A stretch of 64,000 nucleotides of DNA from Phycisphaeraceae bacterium (lineage in GTDB: Bacteria; Planctomycetota; Phycisphaerae; Phycisphaerales; Phycisphaeraceae), in contig JAJDCY010000024.1 of assembly GCA_029260595.1 (NCBI GenBank), positions 248,001-312,000 on the forward strand. Reading direction: 5' to 3'. Of the stretch, positions 9,925 through 19,934 are shown piece by piece. Made by a program: the position numbers and the translations under genes. Under the pieces are notes generated by a model. It saw nothing but the letters and a program-made list of their open reading frames with translations. It searched no databases and was not told the origin of the DNA. Each line of letters opens with the position of its first letter. Positions within the stretch are counted from its first letter, which is position 1.

Positions 9925-11514
9925 CTAAGGCGTCTCCTTCTTAGACACACACCCATCACCCGACTCGTCACCGTTCTCATCATCACCCTCATACGCCGGC
10001 ACCGACCCCATCGCATCCAAAAACGACCCCGCCGCCGACTCCTCTTTCCGCTCACCACCACCCGACTCACTAACCGATTGTTCACCCGACCCACCCGCAC
10101 TCTCCGATCCCGCCACCAGCCCCTCAATCACCGACACATCAACCCCGTCCGCCGCCGCCTGCTCCGCGGAAGACGATCCCGCCGAAGACGCCTCCGCAGC
10201 AGACGCTTCCGCTTCCGCGACACCGCTCGGCGAATCACCCTGCGCTTCCAATGTTTCGTGCTTGCGCCGATCCGGTTCGGACGCCTCCGCCGCCGATTCA
10301 CTCACCGCGTCAATCACGTCGTTCGCCGGTGTCGGTTCCGGCTCAGTCGCCACACTCCCCTCACCCGCCTCAATCCCCTCACCCTCCGTCCGCGTCTGCC
10401 ACTGATCCATCAAATTATCGATCAACCCCGTATCCGGTTCCGCCGTCTCATCAACCCTCGCCGCCGCCGCACCCTCACCACTGCGATCACCCGCATCCAC
10501 CGGCAACCCGGCCCCGCTGGTGGCCCCCGTCAAAAAGTCCGCGATCTGCCCGCCCGCCGCCGCGCCGCTCACCGCCGCACCCTCCGACTGCGCCTGTTTG
10601 ACGATCTCCAGGAACAACGACTCAAGCGTTTGCCGCGGGTGCTCCACCCGGTGGATATGCATCCCGCGCGACTCCAGCACCGACTCGATCTTCTCGACCG
10701 TCGCCGCGTCAAGTGCCTCCGTGTGGATCGTCGTCGACTCGCGGTGCGTCAGCAGATCATCCACCGGCCCCATCGCCCGCACCTTGCCCCCGTACATGAT
10801 CGCCACCCGGTCGCACACATCCTCGACATCCGCCAGCAGGTGCGAGCACAACACCACCGTCTTGCCCCGACGCGACAGCTCCGCGATCAGGTCCTTAATC
10901 TGCCGCGTCCCGATCGGGTCCAACCCCGATGTCGGCTCATCCAGGATTAACAACTGCGGATCATTAATCAGCGCCTGCGCCAACCCGATCCGCCGCTGCA
11001 TCCCCTTCGAATATTCACCCAGAGGCCGGCTCCGCACCGCGTCCAGCCCCACCATCCCCAACAGCTTCTCCGTCCGCGCTCGCCGCTGTGCACGGCTCTG
11101 CCCGAACAAACTCCCGTAATAATCCAGCGTCTCAACCGCATTCAAAAACGGGTACGCATACGACTCCTCCGGCAAATACCCGATCAACCTCTTACTCGCC
11201 ACGTTGTCAGGCCGCTTACCCAACACAACCACCCGCCCAGCCGTCGGGTTCAGCAGCCCCAGAATCATCTTCAACGTCGTCGTCTTCCCCGACCCGTTCG
11301 GCCCCAGCAAACCGAACACCTCACCGGCGCGCACCGACAGATCAATCGAGTCCACCGCCCGCACACGGCTGCGCAGCCAAAAATCCTTAAAGACCTTCGT
11401 CAACCCCACACACTGAATCACCGCCCGTCCGACCCCCGCTCTCGCCCCCAGCGCACCACCACCCGCACCACTCGCCGAAGCCTCCGTCAACTGTTCAACC
11501 GCATCCACACCCAT
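9925..11514 (-). CDS. ABC transporter ATP-binding protein with acidic C-terminal extension
   Basis: About 529 residues. The first 310 or so form a typical ABC-2 ATPase: Walker A GPNGSGKTTT, Q-loop GYLPEE, signature YSKGMQRRIGLAQAL, Walker B LLILDEPTSGLDP, and switch His in VVLCSHLL. About 220 residues then follow that are rich in Glu, Ser, Ala and Gly without a recognisable fold; this tail is unusual for the family. I chose the ATG at 11514 (MGVDAVEQL). The gene is coupled to the permease gene downstream and lies directly after the SPFH pair. It energises the ABC-2 permease, and possibly the second permease at 16.5 kb. Confidence 0.88.
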   Translation of the reverse strand: MGVDAVEQLTEASASGAGGGALGARAGVGRAVIQCVGLTKVFKDFWLRSRVRAVDSIDLSVRAGEVFGLLGPNGSGKTTTLKMILGLLNPTAGRVVVLGKRPDNVASKRLIGYLPEESYAYPFLNAVETLDYYGSLFGQSRAQRRARTEKLLGMVGLDAVRSRPLGEYSKGMQRRIGLAQALINDPQLLILDEPTSGLDPIGTRQIKDLIAELSRRGKTVVLCSHLLADVEDVCDRVAIMYGGKVRAMGPVDDLLTHRESTTIHTEALDAATVEKIESVLESRGMHIHRVEHPRQTLESLFLEIVKQAQSEGAAVSGAAAGGQIADFLTGATSGAGLPVDAGDRSGEGAAAARVDETAEPDTGLIDNLMDQWQTRTEGEGIEAGEGSVATEPEPTPANDVIDAVSESAAEASEPDRRKHETLEAQGDSPSGVAEAEASAAEASSAGSSSAEQAAADGVDVSVIEGLVAGSESAGGSGEQSVSESGGGERKEESAAGSFLDAMGSVPAYEGDDENGDESGDGCVSKKETP

Positions 11515-11570
11515 AAAAACCTCAATATCAATCCGCGACACACCACCCAACGCTCACGGCGCACGGCACA

Positions 11571-12872
11571 CTACCGCCCGGCCTCACGCTCCGCCTGCTC
11601 CGCGCTCAACCGCCGCCGCTCGCGCTCGCGCTGAATCGCCGGGTCCCGATTCAAATCCAAAAACGCCCGACCACGCGGCAGATACACCGTCTCCACATCA
11701 CCGGTCAACACCGCCGCCCGCGTATCCTCCCACAACCGATTCAACACGATCCGCGGGTTCCGCCGGTACTGCGTCAACAAGCTCGCAAAATAATCCGCCT
11801 CACCCGCGATCTGCGCCACCACCTCCGTCCGATACGTCTTCGCATCATGGATCACCTCCGCGACCCGCCCCCCGATCCGATACACCTTCTCACCATCGCC
11901 AACCTCCAACCGATCAAACACCCCATCCATCTGCCCCTCCAGCCGCACCATCTCCCGCGCATCCCCCCCCGCGCTGGCCAACTCATACGCCTCGATCAAC
12001 CCCAGCAACGGCCGATACCCCTCGCCCGCCGTCTCCACCAGCGTCCGCGTCCACTGCTCCTGCGCCTCCTCCGTCAGCCGCGCCCGCACATTCTCCGCAT
12101 CCAGCACCGCCTGCACCGACGCCCGCACCGACAACGGATACTGCGCATCCTTCAGCGACATCGCCGTGATGCTGATCCCGCTCTCAATCCCATCCAGCAT
12201 CGCCTGCGCCTGACGCATCGCCGCCGCCGTGTTCTGCGACTTGACCAACTCATCCGCCGCCATCTGCGCCACCGCATACACAGCCCCGCGCTCCGCCGCC
12301 GCCCGCACCAACCGCTGCGCCAGCTCCGCATCCCCAACATTCACCGTGTAATCCACCGCCCGCGTCACCGTGTACGTCACCGACCACCGCGCATGCACAA
12401 TATTCGAATCCCCCGTCAGCAAAGACCCATCCCGCTCGGGGTTCAACGACTTGGCCCGACCCTGCATCTCCGCCGCCGTCTTCCCCCGATTCGCCTCCGT
12501 GATCTCGTACCAGAACGCATCGTGCAACTCGATCTGCTGCGCCGACGTCGCGATCCGGATCACCTGCTCCACCGGAAACGGCAGCGCCGCGTAAGGCCCG
12601 CCCGCCCCCAACACCTGCTGCCCCGGCTCACCCACGATCCGCCCAAACCGCAGCCGCACCGCCTTCTCCTGCTCACTGATATTGAACAACCCCGTGAACA
12701 AATACCCCACCACCGTCAACACCATCACCGCCTTGAGCGCCCAGAAACAAACCCGCAGCGCATCGGCCAACGACCGCTCCGCCGCATCCGACTCCGCGCT
12801 AACCACACCAACCCCGCGCGCACCAACCCCGCGCGGTGACTCATGCTCGGTAGCGGTAGGGGGGTCTGCCAT
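11571..12872 (-). CDS. SPFH/band 7 protein, HflK-like
   Basis: About 433 residues: a short cytoplasmic N-terminus, one membrane segment (VCFWALKAVMVLTVVGYLF), then an SPFH domain starting EQEKAVRLRFGRIVG. A coiled region rich in Ala/Glu follows the domain, as in HflK. The ATG overlaps the TAA stop of the HflC-like gene upstream (TAATG), so the two are coupled and probably form a hetero-oligomeric membrane ring. Codons 3-7 contain the recurring motif CGGTAGGGGGGT (12854-12865 on the + strand). In other bacteria HflK/HflC pairs regulate FtsH; no FtsH gene is present here, and the neighbours are ABC transporter genes instead. Confidence 0.8.
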   Translation of the reverse strand: MADPPTATEHESPRGVGARGVGVVSAESDAAERSLADALRVCFWALKAVMVLTVVGYLFTGLFNISEQEKAVRLRFGRIVGEPGQQVLGAGGPYAALPFPVEQVIRIATSAQQIELHDAFWYEITEANRGKTAAEMQGRAKSLNPERDGSLLTGDSNIVHARWSVTYTVTRAVDYTVNVGDAELAQRLVRAAAERGAVYAVAQMAADELVKSQNTAAAMRQAQAMLDGIESGISITAMSLKDAQYPLSVRASVQAVLDAENVRARLTEEAQEQWTRTLVETAGEGYRPLLGLIEAYELASAGGDAREMVRLEGQMDGVFDRLEVGDGEKVYRIGGRVAEVIHDAKTYRTEVVAQIAGEADYFASLLTQYRRNPRIVLNRLWEDTRAAVLTGDVETVYLPRGRAFLDLNRDPAIQRERERRRLSAEQAEREAGR

Positions 12873-13843
12873 TACTGCCCACTCTTATCCGTGCCGCCAC
12901 CACCCGTCGGCGCACCCGGCAACTCCAGATCATCAAACAACTGATCGATCGACAACTGCCCCGAGTCCAGCACAAACGTCGCGTTGTGGGGCAGGATCAA
13001 CTTCAACGTCTCCAACCGCCTTAGAAAAATCGCCAACGCCTCATCCTCACGAAACGCCGCGTAGTACCGCGCCGCCTCCTTATCACCCTGCGCCCGGATC
13101 GCCTGCGCCCGCCGCTCGGCGAACGCCAATATCCGCTTCTGCGCCGCCTCCGCCTCGCTGATCACCGTCGCCGCCTGCGCCGTCCCCGACGACTTCGCGC
13201 TCGACGCCAACCGCTCACGCGTCTTGCGCATCGTCTCGAACACCTTCGCCGTCGACTCCTCCGGCAGCACCACCCGCCGGATCCCCACCTGCTTCGCCCG
13301 GATCCCATACCCCAGCTTCGCCAGACGCGCCTGCAGATTCATCAGCGCCTCCGCCTCAATATCCTCCAGCCGTACCTCCGCCGGCGACGCATTCACAATA
13401 TGCTCCATCCGATACCGCCCGATCGTCCCGCTCAACTCCTCGCTCAGCAGCGGCGTCAACTTCTTCGTCGCCGACTCGGCGTTCTCCAGCTTCACAAAAA
13501 ACGCCAGCGGATCCTCGATCCGCCACACCAGAAACACCCGCACCGCCACACTCTTCCCATCCGCCGTCGACACCTGCTCCAGCCGGTGCTCGTGCAGCCG
13601 CAGCCGCGTCTCATAATGTTGCACCTTCTGAATCGGCCACGGCAGCTTCCAATACAGCCCCGGCTCATAACGCAGACTCCCGCGCTCCACCACACCCCCA
13701 GCCTCGTCATACACCGGTGTCGCCGCCTTATCGAACGTCGTCAGCACCGCCACCTGGTCGTACCGCACCTGGAACATAAACATGTACGCAAGCAGACCGA
13801 GCCCGATCAGCACGCCGATCAACACGGGAAATCGATTCTTCAT
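12872..13843 (-). CDS. SPFH/band 7 protein, HflC-like
   Basis: About 323 residues: N-terminal membrane helix (VLIGVLIGLGLLAYMFMF), SPFH domain from RYDQVAVLTTFDKA, the WRIEDPLAFFVKL segment typical of HflC, then a helix with AEAAQKRILAFAERRAQAIR and a Gly-rich tail. It is co-directional with, and translationally coupled to, the HflK-like gene. The paired organisation is the classical hflKC arrangement, but the flanking ABC genes and a third SPFH protein suggest a dedicated membrane-domain complex. About 230 bases of repeat-filled spacer separate it from the third SPFH gene. Confidence 0.85.
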   Translation of the reverse strand: MKNRFPVLIGVLIGLGLLAYMFMFQVRYDQVAVLTTFDKAATPVYDEAGGVVERGSLRYEPGLYWKLPWPIQKVQHYETRLRLHEHRLEQVSTADGKSVAVRVFLVWRIEDPLAFFVKLENAESATKKLTPLLSEELSGTIGRYRMEHIVNASPAEVRLEDIEAEALMNLQARLAKLGYGIRAKQVGIRRVVLPEESTAKVFETMRKTRERLASSAKSSGTAQAATVISEAEAAQKRILAFAERRAQAIRAQGDKEAARYYAAFREDEALAIFLRRLETLKLILPHNATFVLDSGQLSIDQLFDDLELPGAPTGGGGTDKSGQ

Positions 13844-13846
13844 CTT

Positions 13847-14060
<214 letters not shown>

Positions 14061-14073
14061 CACGGCACCCCCC

Positions 14074-16194
14074 TCAACCCCCATCCTCAAAAATTGTCTC
14101 GATCACCGACCCCGCATCCTTCAAGTCCAACCGAAACACAGGCGGCTCCGCCCCGTCCGACGTCACCACATACTTGCGCGCCCCCGCCAACCCGCTGGCC
14201 AACACCTCCAAATACCGCCTCGCCCGGTAGTACCGCGGCGCCTCCCGCGCCGCCGCCAGCTCCGCCTCGAACCGCTCCGCCTTCGCCCGTTCACTGATCA
14301 CCCGCTCCCAGCGCCCCGCCCGCGCCTCAAAAATCATCCTTGCCGCCTCACCGCGCGACTCGGTCAGTAACCGCTCAACCGTCACCGCCTGCTCCCGAAC
14401 CGCGCGCCCCGCCTCATCGCTCTCCTCACCACGCGCATCCCCGTCCCCCTTCCCGCCCTTAACCTCCTCCAATCGTAGGATCGCCCCGTCGATAGCCAGC
14501 GCCCTCTCATACGACCCCGCCACCGACGCCATCGTCTCCAGCGCCACCAGCCGGGCATCCTCGATCAAGCTCTGCTGCTCCTGCAGCGCCCCGATCTCTG
14601 CCAAAAACGCCGCCGCCACGCCCCCATCCTCAGGCGGGTGCACCCCAACCAACCCCACAAACAAAACCTCAATCCCCAACCCATCGGCCTTGACATCGTT
14701 TTGAATACGCCCCTGCAACTCCGTCCCGATCGCCGCCCGCTGCGAGCTGAGCAGCCGATCAATATCCGTCGTCACGAACCGCGCATTGACGTGTCGCTCC
14801 GCCATCGCCGTCAGCAGCGCATCCGGATCGTCCGCCGCCGCGAAATACTCCTGCAAATCCGTCACCCGGTACTGCACCACCACCTGCGCGCCCACCAGCG
14901 CAACCCCCGACCCCACCGCGCCCCCAGCACCCCCGGAACCCCCAGCACCCCCAGCTCCACCCTCACCCCCGCGCACCCCCAACGGCGTCGGCGCCGTCAC
15001 GTAATAATCATCACCGTGGCTGTGCTGACCCGTCCAAAGCAGCGCCTCTCCACCCTCGTCCTCGTGCCCATCCCCCTCATGCGTCGTCCCGATCGTCACC
15101 TGATGCACCCGGTTCACCCCCGCCGTCCGCGCCCGACCCACAGGCCAAAACCACTTCACATGCAGACCCGGCCCCAACGCCTGACCCGACGTCACCTTCC
15201 CGAACCGCGTCACCACCGCCTGCTCGTGAGGCTCCACAATCACCACACAACTCAGCCCCAACAAAATCACCGCCCCATAAACCGTCAGCGGCACCACCGC
15301 ACGATTCAACAACTGATAAAACCAGCTCCGCGAAACCTCCACACCAAACTGATAATTCAGCGCATCCGCCACCGCCTTCGCGATCGACTCCGGGCTCGCC
15401 AACCACCCAAACACCCGGCTGTCAAACGCAGGCCGCACCACCTCCCCAACCCGTCGAGGCCGATACCCACTCAACACCAAACTCACCAACATCTCCAACC
15501 CCGCCAGCACCATCACCCCCGGCACCACCAACCCCAGCACCGCCATCGGCACCGCCTGCCCGAAGTGCAAACACAAACTCGCCCCCGCCGCCAACAACAA
15601 CACCGCGAACCCACCCATCAAATACCCGGCACCGCCGCGCAACAACTGCCACCGCGCCACCCGCGTCATCCCCGACAGGTACCGCGCCACAATAAAAGAA
15701 ACGAACGCAGCCCCCGTCGTCACCACAATCAACGCCGTCGCACTCACCCGCGACGCCATCGTCTCCTCACCCAGCCCGCCGATCTCCAACGCCCGATACC
15801 GCCCATGCAATAACACCGCCCCAACCCCCGCCAGGTACACACCCGTAAAAAGACTCGCCCCGCCCAGCCCCCACTTGTACAAAAACCCCAGCCGCCGCCG
15901 CGCCAGGCTCAAATCCTCCGCGTGCCGATCAAACAGCTCCGCGACCGACGGGTCCCCGCCCGTCAGCCGGTCCGCCTCCAACGACTCCGCCAGCTCGATC
16001 TTGTGCTGGTAATACAGCACCGCCAGCACCGCCCACACCCCCAACCCCCCAGCCAGATACCACGCCGCCGCCGACAACGCCGCGCTCCGCGAATACAACG
16101 CAACCACACCCACCACCACCACCAGGCACGCCTGCACCACAAGCCCGCCCAACGCCGCGTTCGCCGCCCGGTTGTAAGTCACACGATCACGCAT
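14074..16194 (-). CDS. Polytopic SPFH-domain protein (HflK/stomatin-like)
   Basis: About 706 residues. The first 300 carry about six membrane segments in pairs (for example VVQACLVVVVGVVALYS, GASLFTGVYLAGVGAVLL, AVPMAVLGLVVPGVMVLAGL), which is unusual because HflK-type proteins normally have one. A last membrane helix (AVILLGLSCVVIV) leads into an SPFH domain (EPHEQAVVTRFGKV) that is interrupted by an acidic stretch and a Gly/Ala low-complexity linker at about 14890-14990. A coiled segment and a tail end the protein. The ATG at 16194 has AGGGG nine bases upstream. It is first in the run of three SPFH genes and two ABC genes, so it is probably part of the same membrane complex. Confidence 0.78.
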   Translation of the reverse strand: MRDRVTYNRAANAALGGLVVQACLVVVVGVVALYSRSAALSAAAWYLAGGLGVWAVLAVLYYQHKIELAESLEADRLTGGDPSVAELFDRHAEDLSLARRRLGFLYKWGLGGASLFTGVYLAGVGAVLLHGRYRALEIGGLGEETMASRVSATALIVVTTGAAFVSFIVARYLSGMTRVARWQLLRGGAGYLMGGFAVLLLAAGASLCLHFGQAVPMAVLGLVVPGVMVLAGLEMLVSLVLSGYRPRRVGEVVRPAFDSRVFGWLASPESIAKAVADALNYQFGVEVSRSWFYQLLNRAVVPLTVYGAVILLGLSCVVIVEPHEQAVVTRFGKVTSGQALGPGLHVKWFWPVGRARTAGVNRVHQVTIGTTHEGDGHEDEGGEALLWTGQHSHGDDYYVTAPTPLGVRGGEGGAGGAGGSGGAGGAVGSGVALVGAQVVVQYRVTDLQEYFAAADDPDALLTAMAERHVNARFVTTDIDRLLSSQRAAIGTELQGRIQNDVKADGLGIEVLFVGLVGVHPPEDGGVAAAFLAEIGALQEQQSLIEDARLVALETMASVAGSYERALAIDGAILRLEEVKGGKGDGDARGEESDEAGRAVREQAVTVERLLTESRGEAARMIFEARAGRWERVISERAKAERFEAELAAAREAPRYYRARRYLEVLASGLAGARKYVVTSDGAEPPVFRLDLKDAGSVIETIFEDGG

Positions 16195-16458
16195 CAACAC
16201 AAACCCCTAAAAAAAACCCGTCCCCGTCTCGCCCTCTGACTCCCGGTGCCACCAACACCTCCCCAGTAGGGCAGGGCTCGCCCTACCTGCAATACCTCTC
16301 CCCGCTCGTGTGCCACTGCTGGCTTGACCAGCAGTGCGTTGCGTCACCGACAAACACCAACCCCCGCGTGCCACCGGCGGCTTGCCCGCCACTACCCCGC
16401 CACCTCGCGCACAACGAGGCGCTCAAACCCCTCACCCCGATCGACCGTAAAGCGTATC
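16195..16458 (+). repeat. Palindromic repeat cluster between divergent genes
   Basis: This gap contains a GTAGGGCAGG-leader hairpin (16266-16288), a CTGCTGG-type palindrome with the TTGCGTCACC tail (16309-16351), and a decayed CTGGCGG-type copy (16369-16395). All are in the + orientation. It separates the SPFH gene on the - strand from the permease gene on the + strand, so promoters for both must lie here, but none is clear. Confidence 0.75.
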
Positions 16459-16509
16459 ATGGTACGTGTTTTCACCCACCCGGTGAACCGATCCACACCC
16501 CGCACCGAC

Positions 16510-17496
16510 ATGCTCCAGCAAACCTTCACCATCGCCGCCAACACCTTCCAGGAAAGCATCCGTCAGCCGATCTTCTCCGTCCTCCTGCTCGTCGCCGCCG
16601 TCGCGCTCGTCCTCAACCCCTCCCTCGCCGCCTACACACTCGAAGACGACAACCAACTGCTCGTCGACCTCGGCCTGAGCACACTGTTCCTCGCAGGCCT
16701 GCTCGTCGCCGCCTTCACCGCCACCGGCTCCATCAGCGCCGAGATCGAAAACAAAACCGTCCTCACCGTCGTCTCCAAACCCGTCCCGCGCCCCGTCTTC
16801 ATCCTCGGCAAGTACGCAGGCGTCGCCGCCGCCCTCGCCGTCGCCTACTGGATCCTCTCGATCGTCTTCCTCCTGACCATCCGCCACCGCGTGATGCAGA
16901 CCGTCCGCGACCCGTTCGACGGCCCCGTCCTGCTCTTCGGCCTCGCCGCCGCGTTCGCCACCGTCATCGCCGCGACCCTGGCCAACTACTTCTACCAACG
17001 GGTCTTCACCTCGACCCTCGTCCTCGGCCTCGCCGCCACCATGACCGCCGCCTGGGGACTCGTCCTGCTGATCGATAAACAATGGCATTTTCAATCCATC
17101 ACCACCGAGTTCCAAGCCGCCGGCTCCCTCCAGTCAGGCCAGCTCCTGCTCGCACTGATCCTCATCTTCCTCGCGCTGCTCATGCTCACCGCCATCGCTG
17201 TCGCCGCCTCCACCCGACTGGGCCAGGTCATGACACTGCTCACCTGCACGCTCGCACTCCTGGTCGGCTTGGTCAGCGACTACGTCTTCGGCGTCCACGC
17301 CAACGAATACTTCCTCGCCCGCCTCATGCACCTGCTCGCCCCCAACCTCCAACTCCTCTGGCCGACCGACGCCCTCATCCAAGGCAGCCGAATCTCCGCC
17401 GCCTACATCGCCCAGGTCGCCGCCTACGCCGCCCTCTACACCACCGCCACCCTCGCCCTCGCCATAGCCCTCTTTCAACGCCGCGACATCGGCTAA
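16510..17496 (+). CDS. ABC-2 type permease (second)
   Basis: About 328 residues from the ATG at 16510 (MLQQTFTIAANTFQESIRQP); an in-frame ATG at 16459 would add 17 residues. Six membrane segments are visible. The segment EIENKTVLTVVSKPVPRPVF is the ABC-2/NosY-like signature after the first two helices. No ATPase gene is adjacent on this strand; the ATPase at 9.9-11.5 kb on the other strand is the nearest candidate partner. The stop is followed at once by the CGGTAGGGGGGT motif. Confidence 0.8.
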   Translation: MLQQTFTIAANTFQESIRQPIFSVLLLVAAVALVLNPSLAAYTLEDDNQLLVDLGLSTLFLAGLLVAAFTATGSISAEIENKTVLTVVSKPVPRPVFILGKYAGVAAALAVAYWILSIVFLLTIRHRVMQTVRDPFDGPVLLFGLAAAFATVIAATLANYFYQRVFTSTLVLGLAATMTAAWGLVLLIDKQWHFQSITTEFQAAGSLQSGQLLLALILIFLALLMLTAIAVAASTRLGQVMTLLTCTLALLVGLVSDYVFGVHANEYFLARLMHLLAPNLQLLWPTDALIQGSRISAAYIAQVAAYAALYTTATLALAIALFQRRDIG

Positions 17497-17890
17497 CCGG
17501 TAGGGGGGTAACGCCTCCCCGTAGGGTGGGATAAGCGCAGCGCATCCCACCATCCCCAGCACCAACCCACCCCCGCAACGAGCCCCGACCGTAAGGGAGG
17601 GGGTCCAAAACATTCTGCCTCCGTCTCCCTCGGGTGGCACTGACAAGTCCGCTTGTCAGTGTCGAACGCCGTTCATCTCGGTAGGGGGGTACACCCCACC
17701 CACACCGCCGGGTGCCACTGCTTGCTTGCCACGCAGTGCCCTGCGTCACCAACAACCACCAACTTTCCCGTGCCACCGGCGGCTTGCCCACCAGTGCTCC
17801 CCGCTCTCATCTGTGCACCGGGTGCCACCGACAACCCCGCTTGTCAGTGCCCGTCCACCAACCCGGTAGGGGGGTACACCTCACCCACAC
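17497..17890 (+). repeat. Dense palindromic repeat array
   Basis: Almost the whole gap is repeats, all in + orientation: CGGTAGGGGGGT motif (17498-17509, again 17679-17690 and 17864-17875); GTAGGGTGGG-leader hairpin (17520-17550); CAACGAGCCCCGACCGTAAG element (17577-17609); CTGACAAG-type palindrome (17633-17664 and a variant 17819-17850); CTGCTTG-type palindrome with one mismatch (17710-17752); CTGGCGG-type (17771-17799). It lies between two convergent genes, so hairpins may double as terminators. Confidence 0.85.
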
Positions 17891-17892
17891 CC

Positions 17893-19917
17893 CTACACCG
17901 CCCCAACCAACCCCACCCTAGTGACCGGCGCACCACCCACACCCCCATCCAGCGCACCGCCCACACCCGCCGCCACCGATTCTCCGTGCTCGATCTCCTC
18001 ACCCGCCCGCACCAGCCGCGCCGAGTTAAACACCACGATCAACCCCACCACCACATGGAACGCCGCCGCCACGATCGGCGTCACATAGTTCGCCGCCGAC
18101 AGCCCCATGAACAGCGAGATAAACCCGATCCCGATCACAATGTTCTGCTTCACCACCGCGCTGGTCTTGCGCGACAGCTCGATCAAAAACGGCACACGAT
18201 TCAAATTGTTGTTCATCAGCGCCACCGTCGCCGAGTGGATCGCCACATCCGACCCCGCCGCACCCATCGCGATCGAGATATCACCCGCCGCCAACGCCGG
18301 CGCATCGTTGACGCCGTCCCCGATCACCGCCACCCGGTGCCCCTCGGCCTTCAATTGATCCACCATCTCCAACTTCTGCCCCGGCAGCACCTGGGCCCGA
18401 TACTCCGCGTGCATCTGCCCCGCCACACGCTTGGCCACCGACTCGCGATCACCCGTCAAAATAATCACCCGCTTGATCCCCAACCCCCGCAACCGATCCA
18501 CCGCCGCCGCCGCCTCAGGCCGCGTGTTATCCGCCAACCCGATCCACCCCAACAACTCCCCATCCCGCACCACAAACAACAAACTCAAACCCGCCGACTC
18601 CGGGCTCTCCTGCGCCACCCGCACCCGCTCCACCGCATCACTCGACAACCCCTGCCCCGCCTGATCAATCACCCACCCCGCACGCCCCACACACACCGCC
18701 ACACCCTCCACCATCCCCCGCACACCCTTGCCCGGCACCTCCTCAAAACCCTCCGGCTCCGCCGCCGTCACCCGCGCCTTGCGCGCCAGCGCATTGACCG
18801 CCCGCGATACCGGGTGCTTGCTGTGCTGGGTCACTCCCGCCGCCGCCGTCAGCAACGCGACCCCATCCACACCCTTCACCGGCATCAGCCGCGTCACCTC
18901 CAACTGCCCCGTCGTCAGCGTCCCGGTCTTATCAAACACCATCGCCGTCAGCCCACGCGCCGACTCCAGATCCACCACCGACTTCACCAATACCCCCAGC
19001 CGTGCCGCCGCCGAAAGCCCCGCCACCATCGCCGTCGGCGTCGCCAGCACCAGCGCACACGGACACGCCACCACCAGCATCGCGATCGCCCGCTCCCACG
19101 GGTTCTCCGCGCCGCTCTTCAACGTAAAAAACAGCACGATCGCCACCAACATCAGCACCGTCGGCGTGTACCAACCCGCGTACCGATCGATCATCCGCAT
19201 GATTGGAATCCGCGTACGCTCAGCCTGCAAAATCAAATCCTTCACCCGCCCCAGCGTCGCATCCTGACCCGCCTTGGTCACCTCGATCTCGATCACACCC
19301 GTCAGGTTGATCGTCCCCCCGAACACATCATCACCAACCTCCATATCCACCGGCAGCGACTCACCGGTGATGTTCGCCTGGTTCACCGTGCTCCCCCCGC
19401 GCACCACCACCCCGTCCGCCGGGATGTTGTCGCCGGGCCGAACCCGCACCACCTGACCCGCATGAAGGTGACTCGCATCAACCTCCGTCTCCTCGCCCCC
19501 GTCAACCAGCAGCGCCTTGGTCGGCGTCAGCCGGATCAGCGACTCGATACTCGCCTGCGCCCCCAGCGCCGTCCGGTTCTCAATCAACACCGAGATAATC
19601 ATAAAAAACGCGATCGCACCCGCCTCCTGGTACGACCCGATCGCGAACGCCGCCAGCACCGCCAGCGCCACCAGCTCGTTCATATGCATCCGCCCGCGCG
19701 CCAGGTCCCTCACCGCCACCACCACCAGCGGCGCACCCAACAACACCGCCGCCGCCATCGCCAGCGTGTCCGGGTAAAACCGATGATCAAACAAAAACTC
19801 CGCCGCCAGCGAGCACGCCAGCGTTACCCCGCCCACCAGCGTCGCCACGATCTGCAAACCCACACGCCCGGTCTGCGTCTCAATCCGGTCGCTCGCATTC
19901 CCAACTGCCGTACTCAT
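17893..19917 (-). CDS. Heavy-metal translocating P1B-type ATPase
   Basis: About 674 residues. Diagnostic motifs are visible in order: TGES phosphatase loop (ITGESLPVD), CPC in the membrane (VVACPCALVLATPTAM), phosphorylation site DKTGTLTTG, the SKHP nucleotide motif, GDRESVAKRVA, and GDGVNDAPALAAGDI. About eight membrane segments fit the P1B fold. There is no N-terminal heavy-metal-binding (HMA) domain: the protein starts directly with the first helices. The metal is not decided by sequence; the Zn/Cd/Co exporters are most similar in feel. The start is the ATG at 19917, one codon after an in-frame TTG. It stands alone on its strand between repeat arrays. Confidence 0.9.
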   Translation of the reverse strand: MSTAVGNASDRIETQTGRVGLQIVATLVGGVTLACSLAAEFLFDHRFYPDTLAMAAAVLLGAPLVVVAVRDLARGRMHMNELVALAVLAAFAIGSYQEAGAIAFFMIISVLIENRTALGAQASIESLIRLTPTKALLVDGGEETEVDASHLHAGQVVRVRPGDNIPADGVVVRGGSTVNQANITGESLPVDMEVGDDVFGGTINLTGVIEIEVTKAGQDATLGRVKDLILQAERTRIPIMRMIDRYAGWYTPTVLMLVAIVLFFTLKSGAENPWERAIAMLVVACPCALVLATPTAMVAGLSAAARLGVLVKSVVDLESARGLTAMVFDKTGTLTTGQLEVTRLMPVKGVDGVALLTAAAGVTQHSKHPVSRAVNALARKARVTAAEPEGFEEVPGKGVRGMVEGVAVCVGRAGWVIDQAGQGLSSDAVERVRVAQESPESAGLSLLFVVRDGELLGWIGLADNTRPEAAAAVDRLRGLGIKRVIILTGDRESVAKRVAGQMHAEYRAQVLPGQKLEMVDQLKAEGHRVAVIGDGVNDAPALAAGDISIAMGAAGSDVAIHSATVALMNNNLNRVPFLIELSRKTSAVVKQNIVIGIGFISLFMGLSAANYVTPIVAAAFHVVVGLIVVFNSARLVRAGEEIEHGESVAAGVGGALDGGVGGAPVTRVGLVGAV

Positions 19918-19934
19918 CAACCAGACACCTCAAG

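Noticed and set aside
12399..12415. tRNA T-arm-like ATTCGAATCCCC
   Set aside because: It lies within the HflK-like coding sequence and there is no cloverleaf around it.
17497..17890. CRISPR array
   Set aside because: The repeats are palindromic, differ in sequence, lack regular spacing and unique equal-length spacers, and no cas genes are present.
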